64,000 nucleotides of DNA from Dyadobacter sp. 50-39. GTDB taxonomy: Bacteria > Bacteroidota > Bacteroidia > Cytophagales > Spirosomataceae. The stretch covers positions 248,001 to 312,000 of the forward strand of contig MKSR01000019.1 in NCBI GenBank assembly GCA_001898145.1. Direction: 5' to 3'. The position numbers were made by a program, and so were the translations under genes. Of the stretch, positions 43,949-53,401 are shown piece by piece; the first letter of the stretch is position 1, and the number at the start of each line of letters is the position of its first letter. The notes below the pieces were generated by a model, which was not told where the DNA came from, did not search any database, and saw nothing but the letters and a program-made list of their open reading frames with translations.

Positions 43949-46420
43949 ATGCAAACCGAAGCACTCAGATACGCGGTTACGATCGCACAGTCGCTTGCGC
44001 GCGAATACCGGCAGGAGCGGTTTGGTCCCGCGCACTTGCTCATGGGCCTGCTGCACAATGATGTAGGCCTCGCCTCAGAGCTGGTGATGGCCGGCAAAGA
44101 CCTTCCATACCTGCGTGACTGGGCCGAGGTGCGCCTGGAAGAGAGTCCCAAAGCGGTGCGGGTACCCGAGCTGTCGCAACCCGACAACCAGGCCGCTGCG
44201 GCGCTCGAACTGGCCGACCTGATTGCATTGCAGTTCAATATCGATACTGATCCGCTCTGCACATTAGCCGCCCTGCTCAAACCGGGCGTGGGATTTTCCT
44301 CCGACCAGTTAAAATCCCTTCCCATTACACAAAAAGAAGTACTGGCACTTCACAATGCGCCACCCGTTGCCGCGACTGGTGAAGCACAAAGTGCAAAACA
44401 AGCCGCTCCATCCACAGCAAAAGGCACTGGCTACCTGGAAAAATACACCTCCGACAAAACCCAGCGGGCAGCCGAAGGCAAGACGGACCCCATTATCGGA
44501 CGAGACAGGGAAATACGGCAAATGGCCGAAATACTAGGCCGGAGAAGTAAACCCAATGTGATATTAACCGGCGAACCGGGCGTAGGGAAATCGGCATTGG
44601 TAGAAGGCTTTTCCAAACTCATCGCGGAGAAAAAAGTATCGCAGTTGCTGCAAAACGCCCGGCTGCTCGAACTGGACACCGGTGCACTAGTGGCAGGGGC
44701 ATCCTATAAAGGTGAAATCGAAGAGCGGCTGAAAGGCATTCTCAATGAATTGAAGGGATTCGACAAGGCCATTCTGTTCATTGACGAAATCCATATGTTG
44801 CTCGACCCCAAAGGTTCCATCGGCGCAGGGGTGGCGCAATTGCTTAAACCGGAACTGGCGCGCGGCGAACTTACCTTGATAGGTGCCACGACCCCGGAAG
44901 AATACCGGAAGTACATTGAAAAGGACGAGGCATTCTCCCGCCGGTTCGAGGTCCTGCATGTGGAAGAACCCGACGAGGCCACCGCAACGCGCATGATCGA
45001 GCATATGCTGCCGGTTTACGAGGCACACCATGGCCTCAAAGTTTCCGGAGGCACAGCCGCCGAGGCGGTCAAGCTTGCCAAACGATACGTGAAAGACCGG
45101 CGCCTCCCCGACGTGGCGCTCGACCTGCTCGACCGCACGATGGCGGCCATGCGGCTGATGGATGAAGTGTCTGAAACAGAACTGACTACATTACAGACCG
45201 ACCTGGACATACTAATGGCCGTGGACGAAGCAGAAAGGCTTCACGAACTTAAATGGTTTGCCCGGCAGCTTCCCAACCGGCTGAGCCCTTTGCTTACCGG
45301 CCAGCTCGATGCCAATGATGACGCCGACCTCGAGACGCCAGAAGGCATTCACAATCAGTTGAGCACCAGACTATCAGCATTGCGTAACCTCGCTACCCGC
45401 CGCTCGGATTCGATCGACAAAAACCATGTTGCCGCCATTATTTCACATAAAACCGGCATACCGCTGGGCAAACTCCAAAGCTCCGAACGCGACAAGCTGC
45501 TGGGGATTGATGAAGTGTTGAAGAAAAGAGTAGTAGGCCAGGACCAGGCTGTGAAAGCATTGAGCGAAGCGATTCTCGAATCCCGCTCGGGCCTCATCAA
45601 GGCCGGGCAGCCCATCGGTTCGTTCTTTCTGCTGGGCCCTACCGGAACCGGTAAAACCGAAATCGCCAAGGCGCTCGCCGACTTCCTGTTCAACGACGAA
45701 TCTTTCCTGATCCGGTTCGATATGTCGGAGTTCAAGGAAGAGCATTCGGCAGCATTGCTATACGGCGCACCTCCGGGTTATGTAGGCTATGAAGAAGGCG
45801 GGTTGCTGGTCAATAAAATCCGTCAGAAACCCTACTCAGTGGTTCTTTTCGATGAGATTGAAAAGGCGCACCCCTCCGTGTTCGACCTTTTTCTCCAAAT
45901 CCTCGACGAAGGCAAACTGCACGACAGGCTGGGCAAAGAGGGGGATTTCTCCAATGCCGTAATCCTCTTTACCTCCAATATCGGGCAGGAGCATATCATT
46001 CACGAGTTCGGCAAAGGCGGCGTTCCGCAGTCCGCGGACCTGATGGAGATCATGGCCAAATATTTCCGTCCGGAGTTTCTGGCGAGGCTGACGGAAATCG
46101 TACCGTTCGCACCGATTTCGGAGGATAACGTGGTTAAAATATTCGATATCCATTTGCGCAGCCTCACGGATCTGCTGGACAAGCAGGGTATCAGCCTCAA
46201 CCTCACGCCAGAAGCAAGAAAAAGCATTGCAATGCAGGGTTTTACGCCAAGATATGGCGTGAGGCCGTTGAAAGGTGTCATTCGTAACCTCCTCCGACGA
46301 CCCGTTAGCCGGATGATCATCTCCGGACAGGCGGGAAAGGGCTCGGTGATCGACCTCAGCACCGATTCCCTTGGCGAGGTAGTCTGGAATGTTCATCAAC
46401 CCGAAAGCATATTGGAATAG
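43949..46420 (+). CDS. clpV: T6SS sheath-disassembly ATPase TssH (ClpV)
   Basis: Hexameric AAA+ unfoldase of 823 residues that recycles contracted TssB/TssC sheath. N-terminal Clp domain ([16 protein letters not shown]), a low-complexity linker (about 130-180), AAA-1 with Walker A GEPGVGKS (208-215) and Walker [12 protein letters not shown] (about 275), a shortened middle domain, AAA-2 with Walker A GPTGTGKT (563-570) and Walker [16 protein letters not shown], and the C-terminal D2-small domain ([23 protein letters not shown]). Compared with ClpB the middle coiled-coil domain is much reduced, as in ClpV. The next gene begins 40 bases downstream. Confidence 0.93.
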   Translation: MQTEALRYAVTIAQSLAREYRQERFGPAHLLMGLLHNDVGLASELVMAGKDLPYLRDWAEVRLEESPKAVRVPELSQPDNQAAAALELADLIALQFNIDTDPLCTLAALLKPGVGFSSDQLKSLPITQKEVLALHNAPPVAATGEAQSAKQAAPSTAKGTGYLEKYTSDKTQRAAEGKTDPIIGRDREIRQMAEILGRRSKPNVILTGEPGVGKSALVEGFSKLIAEKKVSQLLQNARLLELDTGALVAGASYKGEIEERLKGILNELKGFDKAILFIDEIHMLLDPKGSIGAGVAQLLKPELARGELTLIGATTPEEYRKYIEKDEAFSRRFEVLHVEEPDEATATRMIEHMLPVYEAHHGLKVSGGTAAEAVKLAKRYVKDRRLPDVALDLLDRTMAAMRLMDEVSETELTTLQTDLDILMAVDEAERLHELKWFARQLPNRLSPLLTGQLDANDDADLETPEGIHNQLSTRLSALRNLATRRSDSIDKNHVAAIISHKTGIPLGKLQSSERDKLLGIDEVLKKRVVGQDQAVKALSEAILESRSGLIKAGQPIGSFFLLGPTGTGKTEIAKALADFLFNDESFLIRFDMSEFKEEHSAALLYGAPPGYVGYEEGGLLVNKIRQKPYSVVLFDEIEKAHPSVFDLFLQILDEGKLHDRLGKEGDFSNAVILFTSNIGQEHIIHEFGKGGVPQSADLMEIMAKYFRPEFLARLTEIVPFAPISEDNVVKIFDIHLRSLTDLLDKQGISLNLTPEARKSIAMQGFTPRYGVRPLKGVIRNLLRRPVSRMIISGQAGKGSVIDLSTDSLGEVVWNVHQPESILE

Positions 46421-46460
46421 CACCCATTTACATGATATCCACACCTTCCTGAATCGAACA

Positions 46461-46928
46461 ATGAGTGTACTTGGCAATGCAGTCGCGCAATTTGCGCAAA
46501 CAAATCTGGCCGGCCAGGTCGGAAACGGAGAATGCTGGACCCTAGCTGAACGCGCGCTGCAAAGCGCCGGCGCCAGAACCTCCACCGAAATCATGGGGCA
46601 CGTCGGCCCGGACGATAATTATGTTTGGGGCACGGCTGTAACAGCGACCAACCTCGAAGCGGGCGATATCATCCAGTTTCGGAACTACACCTTCCGGTTC
46701 GACGCCTCGGACGGCGCATGGCGTACGGAATCCCGCCCGCACCATACTGCGATCGTGATTTCGGTCGACACGTCCGGGGTCGCAGAAGTGTATGAATGCA
46801 ATGTTAATGGCAGCAAAAACGTGCAGCAAAACCGCCTGTACCTGCGCACCGGCGCCATGACGGGCGGAAGTGTGACCGTTTCGGGCCAAATGTGGTTTTA
46901 CCGGCCCCAGGCAAGGCCAACCACCTGA
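46461..46928 (+). CDS. CHAP/NlpC-P60-like cysteine amidase, candidate T6SS effector
   Basis: Protein of 155 residues from the ATG at 46461; an earlier ATG at 46389 would overlap clpV by 32 bases. The papain-like pattern is clear: nucleophile Cys25 in VGNGECWTLAERAL at the start of a helix, GDIIQFRNY (about 69-76, the usual strand after it in CHAP/NlpC domains), catalytic His95 in RPHHTAIVISV, and a third polar residue in YECNVNG (Asn114). Such enzymes cut peptide bonds in peptidoglycan. There is no signal peptide although the substrate would be periplasmic. Small, leaderless amidases inside T6SS loci are typical effectors (Tae type). No obvious immunity gene follows directly; see the two lipoproteins downstream. 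Confidence 0.7.
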   Translation: MSVLGNAVAQFAQTNLAGQVGNGECWTLAERALQSAGARTSTEIMGHVGPDDNYVWGTAVTATNLEAGDIIQFRNYTFRFDASDGAWRTESRPHHTAIVISVDTSGVAEVYECNVNGSKNVQQNRLYLRTGAMTGGSVTVSGQMWFYRPQARPTT

Positions 46929-46967
46929 CCTCCGGCGAGAAGTTATCCATCCCAAATTTGAAACATT

Positions 46968-47816
46968 ATGCACATTCATCTATTCAGAAATGCGAAGCGG
47001 TGGGATTCATGCCTCATCCCGATCGACGATACGACGTTCGGAATGATCCTGCAGTTCAAAGTGCGCCTGGTGCGCGTCGAGCCGACCACCCGGTTTTTCA
47101 TGGGCGAAACCTACGCCACCGGCAACGGCAGGCTCCACGATACCTACGGGCATTTCCACCTCGACCGGTGGGACGACCTGGAATGGGAAGATTACAAAAA
47201 CAAGTTCGTCAACGTGGTGCAAAGGCACTGGAGCGATAAATTTATCCTCGACCCGAACAAGGACTGGCATATACCCCGTACGACTTCCCCGCTGAATTCG
47301 GCCACCATTCAGTGCGGACTGTCCATTCAACTCGTCGACAGCTCCTCCCAGGCACACCAGACCTACCGGATCATTCATCCCCGCGAAAGCAATTTCAGAT
47401 CCTATGTGGAAGAGTTTAATCGTACAGGTGTTTTTACCCATAACGACCTGGAACCGCATTGGAATGACCGTCTTACCCGCATTGGTTCGCAAAACCATAA
47501 TGTTTCGTTCCTGCAAACGACCGTCAACCACGAATTCGGCCATACCCTTGGGTTAAACCATGTGAAAGGCGTCGGTAACAGCGATGCGCACTACGGTGTG
47601 ACATTATCGGAACGTGAAAACCAGATGGGTATGGGCGGACTGCTCACGCCGCGCCATGCGCAGCCATGGATCACGCGCCTGCGTAACCACCTCATCCCCC
47701 AAACGCGCTACGATACCACCATTACCTTCCGCGGAAGGGTTGCAAGCCCGCAGCTGATCGAGTATTGGGACAACGACTGGCGGCCCGCCGCTCCGGCAGC
47801 CCCGGCAGCTTCCTGA
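46968..47816 (+). CDS. Metzincin-motif zinc metalloprotease, candidate T6SS effector
   Basis: Protein of 282 residues. It contains the full metzincin zinc motif HEFGHTLGLNH at 188-198 (His188, His192 and His198 as zinc ligands, Glu189 as general base, Gly195), followed 22 residues later by methionines in ENQMGMGGLL (220-224) that could form the Met-turn. No signal peptide and no propeptide with a cysteine switch are seen. The N-terminal 170 residues are beta-rich and not recognised. The C-terminus ends in a Pro-Ala-rich tail (RPAAPAAPAAS). It lies between the CHAP-like gene and two lipoprotein genes inside the T6SS locus, all on the same strand. Export by the T6SS is an inference; the alternative is a protease that trims the peptidoglycan or envelope for assembly. 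Confidence 0.65.
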   Translation: MHIHLFRNAKRWDSCLIPIDDTTFGMILQFKVRLVRVEPTTRFFMGETYATGNGRLHDTYGHFHLDRWDDLEWEDYKNKFVNVVQRHWSDKFILDPNKDWHIPRTTSPLNSATIQCGLSIQLVDSSSQAHQTYRIIHPRESNFRSYVEEFNRTGVFTHNDLEPHWNDRLTRIGSQNHNVSFLQTTVNHEFGHTLGLNHVKGVGNSDAHYGVTLSERENQMGMGGLLTPRHAQPWITRLRNHLIPQTRYDTTITFRGRVASPQLIEYWDNDWRPAAPAAPAAS

Positions 47817-47858
47817 AAATATTGATGACCAAATCCGCTGGACACAGCCATTATTGCC

Positions 47859-49004
47859 ATGCAAAAGTTAACCAGCTTACTAATCATTACAGGTCTTGCC
47901 TTTCTCGAAGCATGCAACATGTTCGCGCCGGTAGATCCTTTGACGCCCGCGGCATCGGAGGTGAGCGTCGAGCAGGTGTGGACGTCGGGGGCGACGGTGA
48001 GGGGTAAAATCGATAATCTTGACCCTAAAAATGACCGCCAGGAAAAGAAAAGCGGCAAGATCCTTGAATACGGGTTCGTGTGGGGTACCCAAAACCAGCC
48101 TACCCTTGAAGCCGGAACGGTGATCAAGGTAGGGGAAGACAACCCTCCGACCCCATTTGAATTTGTGCGGGAAATAAACCGGCTGTCTGTGCTGACCACA
48201 TATTACGTCCGCACTTATGCCCGCAACGAGGGCGGCGGTGTGGGTTACGGGCCGGTGGCCACATTCAAAACGGACGATTATGTTTTCGCGGAGCTAACAT
48301 TAGGCAAGATCACCACTACTTCGAAGACATCGGCGGATGTGGTCGTCAACATTCTCTCGCTGGGTAATGCGGAAATCTCCTCGTTCGGGGTTTGCTACTC
48401 GTCCACGAACAATGAACCCACCACCAAAGACACCCGGGCGACGGCCAACGGCAAAGCGGCCAGGGGCAGTTTCACTGTGAATGCAGGCGGGCTAACCGCC
48501 GGAACAACCTATTACGCCAGGGCATTTGCCATTACACTGGGCGGCATTATTTACAGCGACGCAACCACCGGATTTTCGCTCGGCGAGCCAGCAGTGTTTA
48601 CGCCTAAAAAATCATTTACCATGTATTATTCCAATCCCTATGACCTCGATCAGGGAGCGCTGGTATCACAGGTTGGCTCGGAAGATCTGAACTGGTACCC
48701 CTACAACGACAAACCCGGCATTTACCCGAAGAACGGGGCTAAGTTCGCGGTTTTGGGCGCTGTGAATTTTGACCAGGTGAAATACAGCGACCTCGTCCGG
48801 GCCAATTTCAGCACGGGTTTCATCAACGGAAGTTATACCGACGTCATGGCGAACCAGCTTCAAAACGGAACAGTGCTCGCATTCGTGACAAACCAGGGCA
48901 GGTATGGCAAGCTGCGCATAGATGCACACGGCGAAGACCGCACGCCCGGCGCCAATGGCGGAGGCGATATGGAAGTGACCATACTAACCTATGACAAACC
49001 ATAA
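47859..49004 (+). CDS. Lipoprotein with fibronectin-type repeats, paralog A
   Basis: Protein of 381 residues with lipoprotein signal (LLIITGLAFLEAC, Cys19) followed by NMFAPVDPLTP. Two FN3-like beta-sandwich repeats are visible, each ending in the phrase 'TTYYVRTYARNEGG' or 'TTYYARAFAITLGG' (about 30-140 and 140-225). A C-terminal beta-domain ends GRYGKLRIDAHGED..MEVTILTYDKP. No acidic or Lys-rich surface-export signal follows the Cys, so it probably faces the periplasm. It is homologous to the next gene. In a T6SSiii locus it could be an outer-membrane lipoprotein of the membrane complex (TssQ-like role) or a periplasmic immunity protein for the enzymes encoded just upstream. Confidence 0.7.
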   Translation: MQKLTSLLIITGLAFLEACNMFAPVDPLTPAASEVSVEQVWTSGATVRGKIDNLDPKNDRQEKKSGKILEYGFVWGTQNQPTLEAGTVIKVGEDNPPTPFEFVREINRLSVLTTYYVRTYARNEGGGVGYGPVATFKTDDYVFAELTLGKITTTSKTSADVVVNILSLGNAEISSFGVCYSSTNNEPTTKDTRATANGKAARGSFTVNAGGLTAGTTYYARAFAITLGGIIYSDATTGFSLGEPAVFTPKKSFTMYYSNPYDLDQGALVSQVGSEDLNWYPYNDKPGIYPKNGAKFAVLGAVNFDQVKYSDLVRANFSTGFINGSYTDVMANQLQNGTVLAFVTNQGRYGKLRIDAHGEDRTPGANGGGDMEVTILTYDKP

Positions 49005-49046
49005 GCGTATACAGGTTATCGTAAGGAAAACTGATCCGAAAAAACT

Positions 49047-49877
49047 ATGAAAAAGTGCGTTTCTGCATCTCTGGCATTGGTATTGGCTGCGGTTTCCCAG
49101 TCATGCAGCCTCTTTTCGCCCGTTGATCCACTCCCGCCAGTGGTATCGAGGCTGGAAGTGGTGGATATCAAACGCACGGAGATCACGGTCAGCGGGACGA
49201 TCGCCAACCCGGATGGCAAGAACGACCGGCAGGAAAAGAAAAGCGGCACTATTAAGGAGTACGGTTTGGTTTACGGCACTTCGGCGACGCTGGATGTGCA
49301 GAAAGATAAGGTGATCAAGCTCGGGGAAACACCGGGACAGACGCCTGTTTCTATTCAAAACCAGAAAATAGGGGGACTGATGTCCGACACCCGCTATTAC
49401 ATCGCGCTCTACGCACGGAATGAAGGCGGCGGAATGGCTTACGGCGAAGTACTGGACATTAAAACCACGCTGATCCCGCCCGCAGTAGTAACGCGGAGTT
49501 CGGTTAAGGTTGCCAGAAACAAGGCGGTCTGGTACGATTTCGACACCGGCACCGCGCTCACTACCGCCGACGACCCGAAAAAGGATGTTACCATCGATTT
49601 CTTTTCCATATCCGGAAGAGGGACCGCGCTGGAAATCAATACCTCTAACAAGCTGCAACAGGTGAGCCTGAACCTTGCCGACTACGACAAACTCACTTAC
49701 CTGGACCTGGTACGGATCACCAATTACAGCAGCACAGGCATTACCTACGTGTTCAGCACCCAAACGGACAATACCGTGATCGCATTCAAAACCGGGGAAG
49801 GCCGGTTCGGTAAGTGGCGGATCGAAGATGTGACAGCCAACGACATAACGATGAGCCTCATCACTTACGAAAACTAA
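49047..49877 (+). CDS. Lipoprotein with fibronectin-type repeat, paralog B
   Basis: Protein of 276 residues with signal peptide and Cys20 (LALVLAAVSQSC) followed by SLFSPVDPLPP, nearly the same start as paralog A. The first domain is clearly a duplicate of paralog A (shared KNDRQEKKSG-x-I-x-EYG and YARNEGGG-x-x-YG). The second FN3 repeat of A is missing here, and the C-terminal domain is shared (TYLDLVRI, GRFGKWRIEDV, ITYEN). The start lies 42 bases behind paralog A. The duplication within one operon suggests two slightly different partners. The function remains open as for paralog A. Confidence 0.7.
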   Translation: MKKCVSASLALVLAAVSQSCSLFSPVDPLPPVVSRLEVVDIKRTEITVSGTIANPDGKNDRQEKKSGTIKEYGLVYGTSATLDVQKDKVIKLGETPGQTPVSIQNQKIGGLMSDTRYYIALYARNEGGGMAYGEVLDIKTTLIPPAVVTRSSVKVARNKAVWYDFDTGTALTTADDPKKDVTIDFFSISGRGTALEINTSNKLQQVSLNLADYDKLTYLDLVRITNYSSTGITYVFSTQTDNTVIAFKTGEGRFGKWRIEDVTANDITMSLITYEN

Positions 49878-51004
49878 TGGAAATGATGAATAAACTCTTT
49901 ACCCTTTTGATGACGCTGCTCGCAATACAGGCATTGGCCCAGGATCGGATATGGCTCGACAACGGTAACCCGGTTCAGGCTAAACTCAGCCGCGCCATGG
50001 ACAACAAACTGGAATGGATCGCCTCGGACGGCATTCCACGCGTTTACCACAGGAAACGGTTCCTGGTCATATTCGGAGCGGCGGGGCAATTCATGGTGAT
50101 TTCCGAGCTGAACGAAAGCCCCAACAAGGCGCAGACTCAAATCGAGGCATTCTACAAGGCGCCTCCGCGGAATGTCAGCCAGGACATTATCGTCAAAAGC
50201 GTCCCGCTGACGGTCATTACCGGCAACATTTCCTACGAAAGCGACGATGTGATCAATTACCTGACAACCGAGGGCAATGCGGCGTCGATCAACAAGGAGG
50301 AGGTCGCGACGGTTATCTACCGCGACGGGCGGCATGAAATCCTGCGCGATGTGGTGGATGTGGCGCCATTGCTTGCATTGGCACACAAAGAAATCGAGAA
50401 AAGGGAGCGTGAAATCGTAAAAAAAGAAGAGGACAAAACACTCACCCAGCCGGTGACCAAAAAAGACGTCCCGCCCCCTCCCAAAGAACAGACGAAACCT
50501 GTGCTCACCGACGCGGAATACAAGGAATACAGCGCCAAGGGCATTCGCAGGGTCGATGAATTTACCTCTTACCTGCGCATTATCGGAGACAAAAGCCTGA
50601 AATCAGAAGAAAAGAACAAGGCGGTGCAGCAGGCGCTGAGCTTGTTCGAACCACAGGCGACGGTGGCCGTCAGCTCTGCAAAGGGGGTAAAAAAATATCC
50701 GGTCAAAGAATACCTCAACCGACTCAAACTGCTGCCCTATTCCAAAATCAACATTACCTGGAACGAGGTCAAATATGTAAGTGAACTGAAACAGGAGGCC
50801 GACGGCAACTACTACGGCACCATCGCCGGTCAGCAGGTTTTTGAAGGCTATTCAGCCAATGGAAAAGTCGCATACGGGGATATTACCCGCAAGAATATCC
50901 GCGTAAAACTTGAATCGTATCAGAAAACCATCGACGGTAAGGATACGGTAAACTGGGAAGTTTTATTGGGAAATATAGGGGTCGAAACCAACGAAGGACA
51001 ATGA
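49877..51004 (+). CDS. Exported protein of unknown function in the T6SS accessory block
   Basis: Protein of about 375 residues. The start is at 49877 (or 49883/49886; several ATGs in a row), sharing one base with the preceding stop codon. Signal peptide MNKLFTLLMTLLAIQALAQ. The N-terminal part is beta-rich (RIWLDNGNPVQAKLSRAMDNKLEWI). A helical, charged linker follows with KEIEKREREIVKKEEDKT and a proline-rich piece (KDVPPPPKEQTKP), then a helical segment and a C-terminal beta-domain (INITWNEVKYVSEL, GNYYGTIAGQQVFEG) that may be an SNTF2-like or similar fold. No known motif. It overlaps the OmpA-domain gene by 4 bases, so the two are translationally coupled and probably act together at the envelope. 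Confidence 0.6.
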   Translation: MEMMNKLFTLLMTLLAIQALAQDRIWLDNGNPVQAKLSRAMDNKLEWIASDGIPRVYHRKRFLVIFGAAGQFMVISELNESPNKAQTQIEAFYKAPPRNVSQDIIVKSVPLTVITGNISYESDDVINYLTTEGNAASINKEEVATVIYRDGRHEILRDVVDVAPLLALAHKEIEKREREIVKKEEDKTLTQPVTKKDVPPPPKEQTKPVLTDAEYKEYSAKGIRRVDEFTSYLRIIGDKSLKSEEKNKAVQQALSLFEPQATVAVSSAKGVKKYPVKEYLNRLKLLPYSKINITWNEVKYVSELKQEADGNYYGTIAGQQVFEGYSANGKVAYGDITRKNIRVKLESYQKTIDGKDTVNWEVLLGNIGVETNEGQ

Positions 51005-52320
51005 AAACCAGGCTACACATCATCCTGCTTTTGTTTCAGGCCGCTGCTTCTTCATTGTATGCGCAATGCGGGTACCTGGCGGGCAAGATCACCGATATCT
51101 CCGGCGCAATGCCGCTTGTCGCCTCCGTCTCGGCCAAAACCGATCAGGGCAAGCAGCGACTCGGCAAATCCGACAGCCTGGGCGCATTCAATGTGGAAAT
51201 GCCTTGCCAGATCAGCGAGCTCACCATCGAATGCCCGCAGTACCAGACACAGCACATTCCAGTCAATATCGACGGCAAAACCGAAGGCACGTTTTTCATC
51301 TCATTAGCCATGATGCCCCTGGGCAAACAAACCAGCGACGAGCCGTACGCACAATCGGAGCAAAAGCATTTCGAATTAAAAGATTCACTGAAAGCAGTCT
51401 CCATTGTACGACGCATCGAAGTCCGCGATGCGGTTTCGGACCAGCGCCTTGCGGCGGAAATCTGTCTTTACTATACCCAAAAACAAAAAAAGGATTGCTT
51501 CGCGCTCACGACCGACCGCCCCCGGGCTGAAATCGTTTTTACCGAAAAGGATATTGTAGCTATTGAAGTTAAATCCATTGGTTACCAGAGCTATAATGGC
51601 AATCTGATCCTCGACAAGACGGACGAAGAGCCGCGGACGTACATCATCAAACTGAACCGCCAACGGACCATCCTCTCCGTCAATGTCCTTCAAGCACAAC
51701 AGGGAATGCTGTGCAGGCTATGGAGCGACGGCCAGTCGGACATTGCATTGAACCGGGTCAATGAGGGCCATTATTTTGCTGAACTCGTGCCGGGCCGCAG
51801 TTATAAATTCGGCATTGCCCCTACTCCCGGCGCACCCGAACTGGTCACGGCTATGGCATCGGTGAAGGAAGGCATTACTTTGAAAACGCTGCGCATGGCC
51901 GAGCGCATACCGGAACGTACCGCACCGCCGGTCACCAGCGTGGCAACACCCGCGGCCAGGGGCATTACGGCTTCCGACAAAACCCTCTATTTCCCGAGAA
52001 GCGACTACAAACTGCCGGTACAGTCACGGACCTACCTCGATTCGGTAGCCATTTACATCCTTGAAAACAAAAACAAAGGCCTGCGCATTACCGGCCACAC
52101 CGACAATGTGGGCAATCCGGGGCTTAACCTCACGCTGTCGGAATACCGGGTACGGGTGATCTCGCGGTACCTCATCGGCAAAGGCGTGCCCGAGAGTGCG
52201 ATAGCAGCAGTGGGTGTGGGAAGCAAGTTTCCGGTGCGACCCAACGACAGTGAGGAAAACCGGCGCATGAACCGGCGCGTAGAGGTGCAGATCATTGATT
52301 TAGATTCCAAAAGCAACTGA
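51001..52320 (+). CDS. OmpA-domain peptidoglycan-binding protein of the T6SS locus
   Basis: Exported protein of 439 residues. Signal peptide (HIILLLFQAAASSLYAQ), then a carboxypeptidase-regulatory-like beta-domain (GYLAGKITDISGAMPLVASVSAKTDQGK), a second similar domain at about 135-220 (RIEVRDAVSDQRLAAEICLYY), a third beta-domain, and a C-terminal OmpA-like domain (about 325-437) with LYFPRSDYKL, LRITGHTDNVGNPGLNLTLSEYRV and NDSEENRRMNRRVEVQI. The domain binds the peptide of peptidoglycan through the Asp/Arg pair in the TDNxG..R region. In T6SSs such domains anchor the membrane complex to the wall; this protein may serve that role here. It is coupled to both neighbours (4-base overlap upstream, 4-base gap downstream). 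Confidence 0.8.
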   Translation: MKTRLHIILLLFQAAASSLYAQCGYLAGKITDISGAMPLVASVSAKTDQGKQRLGKSDSLGAFNVEMPCQISELTIECPQYQTQHIPVNIDGKTEGTFFISLAMMPLGKQTSDEPYAQSEQKHFELKDSLKAVSIVRRIEVRDAVSDQRLAAEICLYYTQKQKKDCFALTTDRPRAEIVFTEKDIVAIEVKSIGYQSYNGNLILDKTDEEPRTYIIKLNRQRTILSVNVLQAQQGMLCRLWSDGQSDIALNRVNEGHYFAELVPGRSYKFGIAPTPGAPELVTAMASVKEGITLKTLRMAERIPERTAPPVTSVATPAARGITASDKTLYFPRSDYKLPVQSRTYLDSVAIYILENKNKGLRITGHTDNVGNPGLNLTLSEYRVRVISRYLIGKGVPESAIAAVGVGSKFPVRPNDSEENRRMNRRVEVQIIDLDSKSN

Positions 52321-52324
52321 AAAT

Positions 52325-53347
52325 ATGAAAACGGGAATGAAAAACGCTACCAGTTTCAAATGGCGGGCAGCCTTGCTGCTGCTGGTCGTCGCGGGCGCGG
52401 TGTCGCAGGCAGGCGCGCAGGTGCTCACCCGCAGGGATGCGGACGAGATACGGGTACTGGCGCGCGAGAGGGTAAAAGGCCTCAATGACTTGCTCAATGC
52501 CATCGCCAACGAGGACCTCAGTAATTATGAGCGCCGCTACCTGATGATGAACAGCTACATGCCGAGCAATGACCAGATCTTTGTCAACGACGGCGTGATT
52601 GTGGAAGACGATGTGGATCCGAAACACAAGGGCAGTGCGCCGGGCCTGGACACGCCTATCGAGAAGTACCTGAGCAATTTCGATCTCTTTTATGCCAAAT
52701 CGGAAACCAACACCATTGAGTTCACCAATCTGGTCGTTTCGGATGTCAAAGTAGATAAATACCCTTTTGTGAAGGTTTTTTACACCCAGCATTTCAAAGG
52801 CAAAAGCAATAAGGACAACACGCCCTATACGCCCATTGCCCGAGTGGCCGAGCTTCGGGCCGACAAGTCGGGGAACGACTGGATCGTGTTCCTGACGCGC
52901 ATTGCATTCAACTCCGCCGAAAGTGCGAAATCGGTACCGGTAACCCCGAAACCTTCCGCTACCTACGACTCGCTGCAACGCAAAAAAGAGCCGGTAGTGA
53001 GCAAGGCGACGGACCGCCCGCCGGTGGCGAAAGCCGAGGATGCCAAAGAGGGCGAAAGGGTTTTCAAAGAACTCAACAAACCCAATGCAGAAGCGGCAGC
53101 CAATGCACGCAAATGGGGGGCGATCAAACTCGGGGCCGGCGTGGCTGCACTCGCATTCGGTGCGGTAACATACAGCATGCTCAACAAAGATTATAAAGAG
53201 TACAAAAAGCTGATCGACAACCCGGAAGGACTCACCAGCTATGCGAAGCCGGGCATTTATGTCTCGGTGGGCGCGGCAGCCGTCGGGCTAGGTGTATCGC
53301 TCACTTCGCTCTTCGACTTCAAGCGCGCGAAGCAGCTGTCGCAGTGA
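52325..53347 (+). CDS. Exported/membrane protein of unknown function in the T6SS locus
   Basis: Protein of 340 residues. N-terminal signal segment (WRAALLLLVVAGAVSQAGAQ), then a helical start (RDADEIRVLARERVKGLNDLLNAI) and an NTF2/SnoaL-like alpha-beta region (about 40-205: EDLSNYERRYLMMNSYMP, FTNLVVSDVKVDKYPFVKVFYTQHF). A charged linker follows, and the C-terminus has two membrane-type hydrophobic segments (WGAIKLGAGVAALAFGAVTYSML and PGIYVSVGAAAVGLGVSLTSLF). Exported with the C-terminus in a membrane. It is the last gene before PAAR and probably belongs to the envelope complex of this T6SS. No family is recognised. Confidence 0.6.
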   Translation: MKTGMKNATSFKWRAALLLLVVAGAVSQAGAQVLTRRDADEIRVLARERVKGLNDLLNAIANEDLSNYERRYLMMNSYMPSNDQIFVNDGVIVEDDVDPKHKGSAPGLDTPIEKYLSNFDLFYAKSETNTIEFTNLVVSDVKVDKYPFVKVFYTQHFKGKSNKDNTPYTPIARVAELRADKSGNDWIVFLTRIAFNSAESAKSVPVTPKPSATYDSLQRKKEPVVSKATDRPPVAKAEDAKEGERVFKELNKPNAEAAANARKWGAIKLGAGVAALAFGAVTYSMLNKDYKEYKKLIDNPEGLTSYAKPGIYVSVGAAAVGLGVSLTSLFDFKRAKQLSQ

Positions 53348-53401
53348 AATCAATGCATTCAACGAATTAATACCTATAACCAGGCCGAAAGCCCTTAAAA
53401 A

